Source: Streptomyces rubradiris
GTDB lineage: Bacteria > Actinomycetota > Actinomycetes > Streptomycetales > Streptomycetaceae
Assembly (NCBI RefSeq): GCF_016860525.1
Contig: NZ_BNEA01000015.1
Location: forward strand, 3,844,001-3,908,000
DNA: 64,000 bases
Direction of reading: 5' to 3'
The notes below the pieces were generated by a model that was not told the DNA's origin, did not search any database, and was given only the letters and a program-made list of their open reading frames with translations. Both the position numbers and the translations under genes were made by a program. The stretch's first letter is position 1; every line of letters starts with the position of its first letter. Below are positions 8,076 to 16,435 of this stretch, one piece after another.

Positions 8076-8128
8076 CGCCGTCGCTTCCCAAGCTGAGAGC
8101 GCGAGTTCGGTTCTCGTCACCCGCTCCA
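8076..8128 (+). repeat. tRNA-Gly(CCC) 3'-half attachment repeat, copy B
   Basis: Exact 53-bp match to 4751-4803, again only the 3' half of tRNA-Gly(CCC) ending CACCCGCTCCA, followed by the terminator and an integrase 3' end. Together with copy A it bounds a 3.3-kb segment carrying the ESX toxin set, which therefore looks like one integrated element between two att sites. Confidence 0.85.
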
Positions 8129-8133
8129 TGAGA

Positions 8134-8160
8134 AACCCCCAGGTCAGAGACCCGGGGGTT
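8134..8160. terminator. tRNA-type intrinsic terminator hairpin, second copy
   Basis: Arms AACCCCCAGGTC / GACCCGGGGGTT with loop AGA, then TGTTTGTT. Same position relative to the tRNA 3' sequence as the copy at 4810-4836. Confidence 0.72.
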
Positions 8161-8217
8161 GTTTGTTATCTGGACCAGTGGGCGGGGCGCGCACCACATC
8201 CGCACCACAAGCGGCGG

Positions 8218-8553
8218 CTAGCTGCCGGTGGGCTTCTGCTTGTGGTGCGCGCTCTTGTCGGTGTGGTGCTTCGCGCGCTCGGCGCGGACCAGGTCGTTCA
8301 GGCCGACGGCGATGTCGCGTTGCCGCTCCTCGTCGGAGTGCTGGTGAATCAGCGCGGCCTTCTCGGACGACTGACCGGCACGGACCATCGTGTCCTTCAG
8401 GCTGGCGCCGGAACGGGTCGGGAGCGTGTGTCCGGTGTGACGAAGGTCGTAGAAACCGGAAGTCGGCGGGGAGACCGGCGGTGGCTCGGGCACGGCACCA
8501 CTTCCGGCCGAAGGAGGCCGTGCTTGGTTCGCTCGATCCAGCCGTTCTCATGG
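8218..8553 (-). pseudogene. Tyrosine integrase, copy 3 (C-terminal fragment, nucleophile Tyr replaced by His)
   Basis: Only the C-terminal catalytic end survives: FGRKWCRARATAGLPADFRF, then a one-base insertion near 8453, then FYDLRHTGHTLPTRSGASLKDTMVRAGQSSEKAALIHQHSDEERQRDIA to the stop at 8218. The DLRHT box is kept, but where copy 1 has LIYQHS, with the Tyr that attacks DNA, this copy has LIHQHS (CAC codon). It is truncated, frameshifted and lacks the nucleophile, so it is inactive. It abuts att copy B. Confidence 0.88.
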
Positions 8554-8622
8554 CCCCGTGATTTGTCAGTGTCGCCGCTTGTTGAGGCGAACTGATCTGC
8601 TTGCCTTGCTCGTTGCCAAGGT

Positions 8623-9324
8623 GTGATCGAGCTGGGGGATGCGCGACGGCTGTCGGCTGCCGCGCAGGAAGTGGGGCGGCTGCGGGTGGGGGCCGCGTTG
8701 GAGGCGGGACAGGTACGGACGTGCCTGCAGGCGGCCGAGGTGTTCGGCGTCTGCGAGAGGTCTGCGGGCATCTGGTGGCGCAGGTACGAGGCCGTGGGCC
8801 GGGAGTCGGTCGCGGCGCCGGTCAGGGCCGTTCGGGTCCGGGCGAGCTGATCAGCCCGGAGGACCGTGCGGTGCTGTTCCAGGCGATGGCCGACTCCCCC
8901 CCAGGAGTTGCTGATCGGCGGCCCGCTGTGGACCCGCGGCCTGGTCGCCGGGCCGATCCGGATGGTCGTCGGCATCACCATGACCGAGCAGGGCGTGGGC
9001 ACATGGCTGCGCCGCCACGGCTTCACCCCGCAGCGCCCGGCACGCCGCGCCTACCAGCAGCAACAGGAGAACGTCAGCGCCTGGCCCGTCGGGAACGCTG
9101 AGCGCATCGAACCGCAACCGATGCCCGGCTACAGCCCGGAGCTCGATCCCGACGAGATCTCGAACGCGGACATCAAACGGCACGTCCACGCCTCACGCGC
9201 CCGCTCGGCCGACGATCCGGCCCGCGAGTCCCCACTCTTCCTCGACCGACGCCGACGCCGACGCCAACGCCACATCGTCCGCCGCCACTTCCACGCCCGA
9301 CACGTCCGCTACACACTCCGGTAG
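8623..9324 (+). pseudogene. IS630-family transposase remnant with deleted DDE core
   Basis: N-terminal winged HTH reads VGRLRVGAALEAGQVRTCLQAAEVFGVCERSAGIWWRRYEAVG and stops at 8850. The remainder continues in another phase (ISPEDRAVLFQAMADSPPQE, GVGTWLRRHGFTPQRPARRAY). It then jumps from the region before the first catalytic Asp straight to the C-terminal PMPGYSPELDPDEISNADIKRHVHASRAR...FHARHVRYTLR. The two catalytic Asp motifs are missing and only the final Glu block is left. Both a frameshift and an internal deletion are visible. I found no terminal inverted repeats. Confidence 0.85.
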
Positions 9325-9536
9325 GTAACCAGATGGTTTCGACTCAAAAAGAACGAGTGTCCAAGATCGCGGGGATACTTCACCACGTAAGTCACGCTTT
9401 TATGTCGAACACATCGCGGACCAATGCCGTGAATCGGATCAAGCGCAGCACCTGCACGGCCGGAACACAGTTGACTTCCCCTTCCTTTTCATCATCATTA
9501 CAGATGCGGCCCTTCCAATTCCCTCATGCGTGAGGC

Positions 9537-12500
9537 ATGGGGAGACGGGGCGAGAAGGCGTCGCACGGCCGACGGGGATGTGAAGTCACTGTGCGCGAAA
9601 GGGCGTCGTTCAAGCTGCTCGGACCACTTGAGGCAGCCGTCGGCGATCGGCCGATCCGGATCAGCAGTGCACGTCAGCGATCGGTCCTGGCCACTCTGCT
9701 TCTATCCTGTGACCGCGTCGTCTCGGTCGACAGCCTCACCGAAGCGGTGTGGCAAGGGGACCCACCGGCCACCGCGCGCAACCAGATCGCCATCTGTATT
9801 ACATCGCTGCGAAAAATTTTCCGCGAGGCATCCGTGCCGGTGGAAATGATCGAAACAAGCCACCCTGGCTACATACTTCACTCCGCGCACTGCTATATCG
9901 ACCTGAAAGACCTGAACCAGTCGGTGGCGCGAGCCCGAATGGTGGCGGCCCACAATGAACAGGCGGCGGAAGCCACCAAGTTGTACGAGCACGCTCTCGC
10001 TCTCTGGCGGGGCCCCGCACTCGACGGCCTCTCCGGAGCTCACATCGATGATGTTTCCGGCCAACTGGCCGAATTCCGGCTCGATGTGTGCGAGGAGTAC
10101 GCGGCCCTCCAGCTGAGGCTCGGCCACCATCACAAGGTCAGCCGCCAGCTGGTGGCACTGGTCAAGGAGAACCCGCTGCGCGAGCAGGCCCGGGCGCACC
10201 TGATGCAGGCCCACCACATGGCCGGACGGCGCGCCGACGCCCTTCAGGTCTACCGCGAAGGGCGTCAGGCCCTCGTCGAGGAACTCGGCATCGAACCGGG
10301 CCCCGTACTGCAGGAGGTGCACCGCCGAATCCTGCAGAACTCCGACGACCCCGGGCCGCGGCCCGAGCCGTGCCCCGAACAGCCCCGGCCGGCCGGCGCG
10401 ACGACAAAGGCGCCCACCCCACCCGCGACCCCCTCCGGACCCGCGCCCGGCGTCCCCGCTCAACTGCCGCCCGCTCTCTCCACTTTCACCGGCCGCGAGA
10501 CCGAGATCGAGGCGCTGGACGCGCTACTGCGCGACAGCGCCGACGGGTCCGCGCCAGCGGTGGCCGTCATCACCGGTGTGAGCGGGATCGGCAAGAGCGC
10601 ACTGATCGTGCACTGGGCGAACCGGATCGCCGACCACTTTCCCGACGGGCAGCTCTTCATCGACGTACACGGCTATCACAAGTCCAACCGGCCGCTGTCG
10701 TCCCTGTCCGTCCTCGACCAGGCGCTCCGGGGCCTCGGTGTGTCCAGCGCGCAGATACCGGCGGGGGTCCAGGAGCGTTCCGCGCTGTACCGCTCCCTGC
10801 TGAACCACCGGAAGCTGCTCGTCATCCTGGACGACGTGCGCTCGTTCCTCCAGATCCAGCCGCTGCTGCCCGGTCGCGGCCGGTGTCTCGTTCTGATCAC
10901 CAGCCGGGACCCGCTGGACGAACTGGTCAGCGACTACGGCGCGGTCCAGCTCCCACTGAACGTGATGACGACGCACGAGGCCAACCGGATGCTCGCCACC
11001 GTGATCGGGCCGGACCGGGTCGCCGCCGAGCCCGAGGCCGCGGCACGGATCGCGGAGTTGTGCGGACATCTGCCGCTCGCCCTGCGCATCGCCGCGGGCC
11101 GGCTCACTCCGCGCCCCTACCGGTCACTGCAGCGGCTCGCCGCCCGCCTGGAGGACGGGGCCGGCCGACTCGACGTGCTCAGCCCCGCCGACGGCGGGGT
11201 GCGGGCCGGATTCTGGCTCAGCTACCGGGAGTTGTCCCCCGACGCGGCCACGCTCTTCCGGCGTCTGGCGCTGCTCCCCGTGGAAGGGTTCGCCGCGTGG
11301 GCGGGCGCGGCGGTGCTCGACGTGGACCTGATGAAGGCCGAAGACCTGGTCGAACAGCTGGTGGACGCCCAGCTGCTGGAACTGTGCATGACGCAGACGG
11401 GGCCGTCGGCACGGTTCCGCTTCCATGAGCTGCTGCGCCTGTTCGCCTGGGAACGCGTGCATGAGGAGGACTCGGCCGAGGAGCGTGCGGACGCCTTGGA
11501 GCGGGCCTACGGGACGCTGCTCACCCTCGCCGGCTCCGCGCACCAGCTCCTCTACGGGGCCGGCCACCTGCCGGGGCACTCGGCCCGGCTCACCCTCGAA
11601 CTCCCGGCGGACGCGGTGGCGGAGCTGCTCGCCGACCCCCTGGAGTGGTTCGAGGCGGAGCGGGGCACCATCCTCGCCATGGTGGGTGCGGCGGCGCAGC
11701 ACGCCGCCACCGCCCACGCCTGGGAGCTGACCGCGCGGGCCATGCCCCTGTTCGAGATGCGCAACTACCAGGAGAACTGGCAGCAGGCCGCACAGAGCGC
11801 CCTGGAGAGCGCCCGGCTCGCCGGCGACACCTTCGGCGCCACCGTCATGCTGCGCTCGCTCGGTTCGCTCGCCATCTACCAGCGGCGCTACCAGGACGCC
11901 GATGGCCTGCTGACGTCCGCGATGGAACTGCTCGACGAGGTCGACGACCCGCACGAGCGCGCCGTCGTGCTGCGCAACCTCGCGCTGTGCGCCCGCTTCC
12001 GCGGCGACCTCGACGGCGCCGCCGCGCACTGCCGGGCCGCGCTCGCCCGCTTCCAGGAGACCGACGACCCGGTCAGTGCCGCGCACGCGCTCGGGCTCCT
12101 GGCCCAGATCGAGCTGGAGCGCGGCGAGACCGACACCGGGATCGCGTTGACCCGGCAGGCCATCACGGCGAGCGCCGAGACCGGGTCGGTGCGCGGCAGG
12201 GCGCAGAACGTGTACCGGCTCGCCGAGGCCTATCTGCGCATCGGCGACCTGCGCGAAGTGATCGCGACCTGCAACGAGGTCATCGAGCTCACCCGCGCCC
12301 AGGGCGACCGGCTCGGCGAGGCGTACGCGCTGCGCGCCCTGGGCGAGGCCCAGTGGCGGCAGGAGGCGTACGACGCGGCCGAGGCCACCCTGGGCGAGGC
12401 GTTCACCGCCGCCGAGGACATCGGGGACCGCTTCCTTCAGGCCCGCATCGAGACCGACCGGGCCTGCGCCGAAGCCCTGCGGGGCGGCGCCTCGGCGGGG

Positions 12501-12641
12501 GACCGGCTGCGGCGGGCCCAGCAGGCCTTCGTCGCGCTGTCGGCGTCCTCCTGGCAGGAGCGCACCGCCCGGCTGGCCGAGGTCGTCGACGCCGCCGCGG
12601 GCCTGCCGGTGCCGCTGGAGCACCTGCTGGCCACGCGGTGA
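9537..12641 (+). CDS. SARP-family activator with NB-ARC ATPase and TPR domains (AfsR/DnrI type)
   Basis: Pathway-specific activator of antibiotic gene clusters, up to 1034 residues. Order: OmpR-like winged helix (FKLLGPLEAAVGDRPIRISSARQRSVLATLLL...SLTEAVWQGDPPATARNQIAICITSLRK), BTAD domain (ARMVAAHNEQAAEATKLYEHALALWRGPALDGL...GIEPGPVLQEVHRRIL), a Pro-rich linker, NB-ARC with Walker A GVSGIGKSAL (about residues 346-355) and Walker B LLVILDDV, then a TPR-rich C-terminus from about residue 700 (ESARLAGDTFGATVMLRSLGSLAIYQRRYQDA repeats). Start uncertain: ATG 9537 or the GTG at 9591 (MRERASFKLLGP), which fits the family N-terminus better. It lies at the edge of the NRPS region and is the likely activator; SARPs bind direct heptamer repeats at -35 regions. 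Confidence 0.9.
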   Translation: MGRRGEKASHGRRGCEVTVRERASFKLLGPLEAAVGDRPIRISSARQRSVLATLLLSCDRVVSVDSLTEAVWQGDPPATARNQIAICITSLRKIFREASVPVEMIETSHPGYILHSAHCYIDLKDLNQSVARARMVAAHNEQAAEATKLYEHALALWRGPALDGLSGAHIDDVSGQLAEFRLDVCEEYAALQLRLGHHHKVSRQLVALVKENPLREQARAHLMQAHHMAGRRADALQVYREGRQALVEELGIEPGPVLQEVHRRILQNSDDPGPRPEPCPEQPRPAGATTKAPTPPATPSGPAPGVPAQLPPALSTFTGRETEIEALDALLRDSADGSAPAVAVITGVSGIGKSALIVHWANRIADHFPDGQLFIDVHGYHKSNRPLSSLSVLDQALRGLGVSSAQIPAGVQERSALYRSLLNHRKLLVILDDVRSFLQIQPLLPGRGRCLVLITSRDPLDELVSDYGAVQLPLNVMTTHEANRMLATVIGPDRVAAEPEAAARIAELCGHLPLALRIAAGRLTPRPYRSLQRLAARLEDGAGRLDVLSPADGGVRAGFWLSYRELSPDAATLFRRLALLPVEGFAAWAGAAVLDVDLMKAEDLVEQLVDAQLLELCMTQTGPSARFRFHELLRLFAWERVHEEDSAEERADALERAYGTLLTLAGSAHQLLYGAGHLPGHSARLTLELPADAVAELLADPLEWFEAERGTILAMVGAAAQHAATAHAWELTARAMPLFEMRNYQENWQQAAQSALESARLAGDTFGATVMLRSLGSLAIYQRRYQDADGLLTSAMELLDEVDDPHERAVVLRNLALCARFRGDLDGAAAHCRAALARFQETDDPVSAAHALGLLAQIELERGETDTGIALTRQAITASAETGSVRGRAQNVYRLAEAYLRIGDLREVIATCNEVIELTRAQGDRLGEAYALRALGEAQWRQEAYDAAEATLGEAFTAAEDIGDRFLQARIETDRACAEALRGGASAGDRLRRAQQAFVALSASSWQERTARLAEVVDAAAGLPVPLEHLLATR

Positions 12642-12657
12642 CCTGGGCCCGCCCCGA

Positions 12658-12864
12658 CTACCGGCTCCGGGTCCAGGGCAGGTCCTCGTCGCCCAGAGCG
12701 TCCTCCAGCGTGCCGCCCACGACGGAGGTCACGCTGGTCACGGTGGTCTCGGTACCCACCCTCGTCCAGGGCAGGTCCTCGGCGCCGGCCGTGCCGCTCA
12801 TCAGCGCGATGTTGACCGCAACCGCACCGAGCACCGAAACGACGAGCCCCGTCTTCTTCTGCAT
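12658..12864 (-). CDS. Small secreted peptide precursor with two EDLPWTR repeats
   Basis: 68 residues with a clear Sec signal peptide: MQKK positive start, hydrophobic core LVVSVLGAVAVNIALM and an AGA cleavage site, leaving a mature part of about 40 residues. The mature peptide begins EDLPWTRVGTE, has a Thr/Val/Ser-rich centre and ends DEDLPWTRSR, so the heptapeptide EDLPWTR occurs at both ends. GGAGGGG precedes the ATG. It converges on the SARP gene (16 bp between stops) and diverges from the LuxR-type regulator at 13032 across 167 bp. No Cys, so not a disulfide or lanthionine peptide. I do not recognise the family. A role as an exported signal sensed directly or indirectly by the neighbouring regulator is a guess from layout. 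Confidence 0.72.
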   Translation of the reverse strand: MQKKTGLVVSVLGAVAVNIALMSGTAGAEDLPWTRVGTETTVTSVTSVVGGTLEDALGDEDLPWTRSR

Positions 12865-13031
12865 GGTCTGAAATCCCCTCCGTCGCTGAAATCTTCAGCT
12901 GCCACAGACCGTACCGCAGCAAATTGTCGTCGCTATTTCTCCTCGATTTTTTCGGACGTCGGCCGGAGAAAATGAGCCAACACACCCGCGGGCTAGGGTC
13001 ACCTCCGAAGCCGACAGAGGAGGGGACCAGC

Positions 13032-14024
13032 GTGCTCGAGGAGATTGGCGTCGGAGCGGACGCGGAACGCGCCTACCGCGCTCTGCTGAGGCAGCCGGGC
13101 GCGAGCGCGCAAGACGTGGCGACGCAGCTCGGATGGCCGCTCGACCGGGCCGCCGACGCCCTGGGCGAGCTCGCCGAGCTGTCTCTGGTGCAGTCGTCTC
13201 AGGAACACCGCGGAGGCACCCGGGCGGTCGATCCGGAACTGGGCCTCAGGTCGCTCGTCCAGTCCCAGGAGCGAGATCTGCTGAAACTCCAGCTGTCCCT
13301 CTCCCAAAGCAAATTGGCGGCCGAGAAACTCATCTCCGAATATCGCAGCGGAGCCCATTCCCGAGAAATCGATTCGGTGCAGTTCGCCCAGGGGCCCGAC
13401 GCGATCCAGGCCTGCGTCGAAAAGGTGAGTCAGGAGTGCCGCGAGGAAGCCGAGGCGCTGCTGCCCGGCGGCGCCCAGCCGGCCGACCGGCTGCACGCGG
13501 CGAGACCGCTCGACCAGATGCTCCTGGAACGGTCCGTGCGGGTGCGCTGCGTCTACGCGCACAGCATCCGCAACGACCGGCCGACCACCGAGTACGCGCA
13601 GTGGCTGAGCGAGCAGGGCGGGCAGGTCAGGACGGCGCCGCAGCTGCCGCTGAGAATGGTGATCTGGGACCGGAGCAAGGCCCTGGTGCCGCTCGACCCC
13701 GACCAGCCCGACCGGGGTGCCTTCCTGCTGTCGAGTCCCGGGCCGGTGGCCGCGCTGCGCGCCCTGTTCGAGCAGGTGTGGCAGCAGGCGTCGCGGTTCG
13801 GCCAGGAGCGGCCGGCGGGGCGGACGCAGGAGCTCAGCGACGAGGAGAGCGCGGTGCTCGGCCTGATGGCGGGCGGGCTCACCGACGAGGTGATCGCCCG
13901 CAAGCTCGGGGTCTCCGTGCGCACCAGCCGGCGGATCACCGCCGAGCTGATGACCAAGCTCGGCGCGCGCAGCCGCTTCCAGCTCGGGGCCGTCGCGGCG
14001 CAGCGCGGGCTGCTGACCGTCTAG
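13032..14024 (+). CDS. TrmB/LuxR-type transcriptional regulator
   Basis: 330 residues from GTG 13032, which has GAGGAGGGG 7 nt upstream. The N-terminal winged helix (AERAYRALLRQPGASAQDVATQLGWPLDRAADALGELAELSLVQ) resembles TrmB/GntR-like sensors. A coiled segment follows (LLKLQLSLSQSKLAAEKLISEYRS) and a central TrmB-like effector domain (DQMLLERSVRVRCVYAHSIRNDRPTTEYAQWLSEQGGQVRTAPQLPLRMVIWDRSKALVPLD). The C-terminal LuxR HTH is LSDEESAVLGLMAGGLTDEVIARKLGVSVRTSRRITAELMTKLGARSRFQLG. No phosphoacceptor domain, so it probably senses a ligand. Divergent from the secreted peptide gene. It likely regulates the cluster together with the SARP. Confidence 0.85.
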   Translation: MLEEIGVGADAERAYRALLRQPGASAQDVATQLGWPLDRAADALGELAELSLVQSSQEHRGGTRAVDPELGLRSLVQSQERDLLKLQLSLSQSKLAAEKLISEYRSGAHSREIDSVQFAQGPDAIQACVEKVSQECREEAEALLPGGAQPADRLHAARPLDQMLLERSVRVRCVYAHSIRNDRPTTEYAQWLSEQGGQVRTAPQLPLRMVIWDRSKALVPLDPDQPDRGAFLLSSPGPVAALRALFEQVWQQASRFGQERPAGRTQELSDEESAVLGLMAGGLTDEVIARKLGVSVRTSRRITAELMTKLGARSRFQLGAVAAQRGLLTV

Positions 14025-14076
14025 TAGGGCTCCGTCAGGTCTGTGTGTCGACCTTGTTCAGGGGCACGGTGAGTGT

Positions 14077-14310
14077 GTGGACGCACATGACGTGCTCCGT
14101 GTCCGGGCGACGTCGGCGTTGTTCGTGGCGGATGTGTTCGCCTCGGTGCCGCGCGAGGACCAGCGGGCCAAGGGCGACCGCTGTCTGCGGGGACTGACGA
14201 CGGACGGTCACCGCGAGTCCGTCCAGGTCATGGCCTCGTGGCTGCCGGACGGCAATGAGCAGGACCCGCAGCAGTTCGTGAATCCCGGTCAGGCGGTCTG
14301 GTCCGCGTCC
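14077..14310 (+). pseudogene. IS701-like transposase N-terminal fragment
   Basis: About 70 residues match the start of IS701/IS4-type Streptomyces transposases (VADVFASVPREDQRAKGDRCLRGLTTDGHRESVQVMASWLPDGNEQDPQQFVN). The match ends abruptly where the response-regulator gene begins on the opposite strand, and the catalytic domain is absent. It marks an old insertion between the LuxR-type regulator and the two-component system. Confidence 0.7.
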
Positions 14311-14963
14311 GCCCCGGGCCGGCCGCGCAGATAGGCGAGGACGGCGAGGACCCGGCGGTTGGTCGTGTCGTCGAGGGACAGGTCGAGCTTGGTCAGGATC
14401 GAGCCGAAGTGCTTGCTGACCGTGCCCTCGCTCACCACCATGGCCGCCGCGATCGACGCGTTCGACTTGCCCTCCGCCATCAGCGCGAGCACCTCCTGCT
14501 CCCGCGCGGTGAGCCGGGCCAGCGGGTCGCGGCGGTGCCTGATCAGCTGGCGCACCACCTCGGGGTCGACGACGGTGCCGCCCTCGGCGACCCGGCGCAC
14601 CGCGTCGTCGAACTCCTCGACGTGGCCGATGCGTTCCTTGAGCAGGTAACCCACGCCGGTGCCGTCGGAGGAGTCCAGCAGTTCCTCGGCGTAGGACCGC
14701 TGGACGTACTGGCTGAGGACCAGGATCGGCAGGCCGGGCCGGCTGCGGCGCAGGGCCAGCGCGGCCCGCAGGCCCTCGTCGGAGAAGCCGGGCGGCATCC
14801 GCACGTCGGTCACCACGATGTCGGGTCCGTGCGCGGCGACGGCCTCGGTCAGCTCCTCGGCGGTACCCACCGCGGCGACCACCTGGTGGCCGAAGCGCTC
14901 CATGAGGCCGACGAGCCCCTCACGGAGCAGAACGCTGTCCTCGGCCAGCACGACGCGCAGCAT
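14289..14963 (-). CDS. NarL/LuxR-family response regulator
   Basis: About 224 residues from ATG 14963 (GAGGA just upstream; a GTG at 14978 is also possible). The receiver domain has the acidic pocket (LAEDSVLLREGL) and the phosphoacceptor Asp in DIVVTDVRMPP, with Ser/Lys switch residues in ILVLSQY and GYLLKERIG. The C-terminal HTH is LTAREQEVLALMAEGKSNASIAAAMVVSEGTVSKHFGSILTKLDL. It follows its sensor kinase with about 25 bp between, so they form one operon. It probably answers envelope or antibiotic stress, judging from the nearby ABC exporter and DedA protein; that target is inferred. Confidence 0.9.
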   Translation of the reverse strand: MLRVVLAEDSVLLREGLVGLMERFGHQVVAAVGTAEELTEAVAAHGPDIVVTDVRMPPGFSDEGLRAALALRRSRPGLPILVLSQYVQRSYAEELLDSSDGTGVGYLLKERIGHVEEFDDAVRRVAEGGTVVDPEVVRQLIRHRRDPLARLTAREQEVLALMAEGKSNASIAAAMVVSEGTVSKHFGSILTKLDLSLDDTTNRRVLAVLAYLRGRPGADADQTA

Positions 14964-14987
14964 CAGTTCCTCAATCACGCGATGAGA

Positions 14988-16262
14988 TCAGACGGTTGGG
15001 CAGGGGATACGCAGGCGGAACACGGTGGGGCCGCCGGGCGGACTGGACAATAGCAGGCGTCCGTCGAGGACCGAGACACGATCGGCGACGCCCTGCAGAC
15101 CCGTGCCAAGCGCGGTGTCGGCGCCCCCGTGACCGTCGTCCTCGACCTCCACGGACAGCTGTCCCCCGGTCAGCCGGCCCCGTACCGCCGCCCGGCTCGC
15201 GCCGCTGTGCTTGGCGACGTTGGCGAGGGCCTCGCTGACCGCGAAGTACACGGCCGTCTCGATCGCCTCCGGGGGCCGGGTCGGCAGGTCGAGGTCCACG
15301 TCGACGGGGATCGCGGAGCGGTCCGCGAGGTCCTCGACGGCGGCCACCAGACCGCGGTCGGTGAGGACTTGGGGGTGGATGCCGCGGATCAGCTCCCTGA
15401 TCTCGACGAGCGCGGTGGCCGCCTCGTCCTGCGCCTTGGCGAGCAGCGGACCGATCGGCCCCTCTGGCGGTGCGTCGAGGCGGGCCAGGCCGAGCGTCAT
15501 CGACAGGGCGACGAGCCGCTGCTGCGCCCCGTCGTGCAGATCGCGCTCGATGCGGCGCCGCTCCGCCTCGAAGGCGTCCACCAGACGCATCCGGGAGCGG
15601 CCCAGCTCCTTGATGCGGGAGTTCAGTTCGCCGGTCGGCGAAGCCAGCAGGAAGCGGGTCAGCGCGGCCCGTCCCGCGGCGATCGCGCCGAGCGGATAGG
15701 CGAGGGCGGGCAGCAGGAGCAGCCCGCCGAGCGCGGCCCCGAGCGCGCCGGGCCAGCTGTCCACGATCCACATCTTCAGGACCCGCGCCTCCTCGCCGTC
15801 CGCCGCCATCATCAGCGGCGTCGCGAGCAGTCCGCCGCACACGAGGAGGACCGAGCCCACGACGAGCGCTTCGAGCGGCCACAGCAGGAAGCCGAAGAGC
15901 ACGGCGTAGCCGAGTTCGCGCCAGGTGGCCCGTTCCTGGAGCCGGGTGCGCAGCCAGGCGGTGAGGCCGGTGCGAGCGGGTTCGCGGTGCGGATCGGCGA
16001 TCGGCTCGCTGTCGATCAGCCGCAGCCTGCGGCGCTCGAGCGAGGCCAGCGGCACCCCGGCGAGGACGAGGACGAGGAGCAGCGGCAGCCCCACGACCAC
16101 GACGGTGAGCACGCCGCCCACCACGGCGAGCAGCACCAGGGTCAGCAGGGTGGCCAGGCCGAGACCCACGCTGCTCAGCAGGAACAGCGCCGCGCGCCAG
16201 GGCCAGCTGCCGAGTACGTAGCCGCGCTCGTGGAGGCGGGTCCAGATCGTCGGAGAGTGCAT
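14988..16262 (-). CDS. Sensor histidine kinase (HisKA_3 type)
   Basis: 424 residues from ATG 16262 (MHSPTIWTRL); the frame is open 54 nt further upstream. Two membrane blocks (ALFLLSSVGLGLATLLTLVLLAVVGG...VVVVGLPLLLVLVLAGVPL and LGYAVLFGFLLWPLEALVVGSVLLVCGGLL plus GALGAALGGLLLLPALAYPLGAI) frame a short cytoplasmic loop, as in the Streptomyces sensor-domain kinases. The dimerisation/phosphoacceptor box is ERRRIERDLHDGAQQRLVALSM with His at the centre. The ATPase part has the N-box EALANVAKHSGA and G-box EVEDDGHGGADTALGTGLQGVADRV. Pairs with the adjacent NarL regulator. Confidence 0.92.
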   Translation of the reverse strand: MHSPTIWTRLHERGYVLGSWPWRAALFLLSSVGLGLATLLTLVLLAVVGGVLTVVVVGLPLLLVLVLAGVPLASLERRRLRLIDSEPIADPHREPARTGLTAWLRTRLQERATWRELGYAVLFGFLLWPLEALVVGSVLLVCGGLLATPLMMAADGEEARVLKMWIVDSWPGALGAALGGLLLLPALAYPLGAIAAGRAALTRFLLASPTGELNSRIKELGRSRMRLVDAFEAERRRIERDLHDGAQQRLVALSMTLGLARLDAPPEGPIGPLLAKAQDEAATALVEIRELIRGIHPQVLTDRGLVAAVEDLADRSAIPVDVDLDLPTRPPEAIETAVYFAVSEALANVAKHSGASRAAVRGRLTGGQLSVEVEDDGHGGADTALGTGLQGVADRVSVLDGRLLLSSPPGGPTVFRLRIPCPTV

Positions 16263-16435
16263 GCGGCGCACGCTATGAGACCCTTCCGGCTCGGACCACC
16301 CAGCTAGCTCCACCATCGCAGTGGGCGCCGGCTACCGGGCAGGACTGGGCCCAGCTGCGATGTGCCGGGCCCTCCTCGCGCGATCTGCTGTACGAGCTCC
16401 GACCGACGGGGCGACGGTACGGCGAGGGGACCGAA

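Noticed and set aside
4751..8128. Functional tRNA-Gly(CCC) genes
   Set aside because: Only the 3' half is present at both places; the D-arm and 5' acceptor strand are missing, so these are attachment half-sites.
12658..12864. Ribosomally made and modified peptide (RiPP) precursor
   Set aside because: No Cys, no modifying enzymes adjacent, and a normal Sec signal instead of a leader; a secreted signal or effector fits better.
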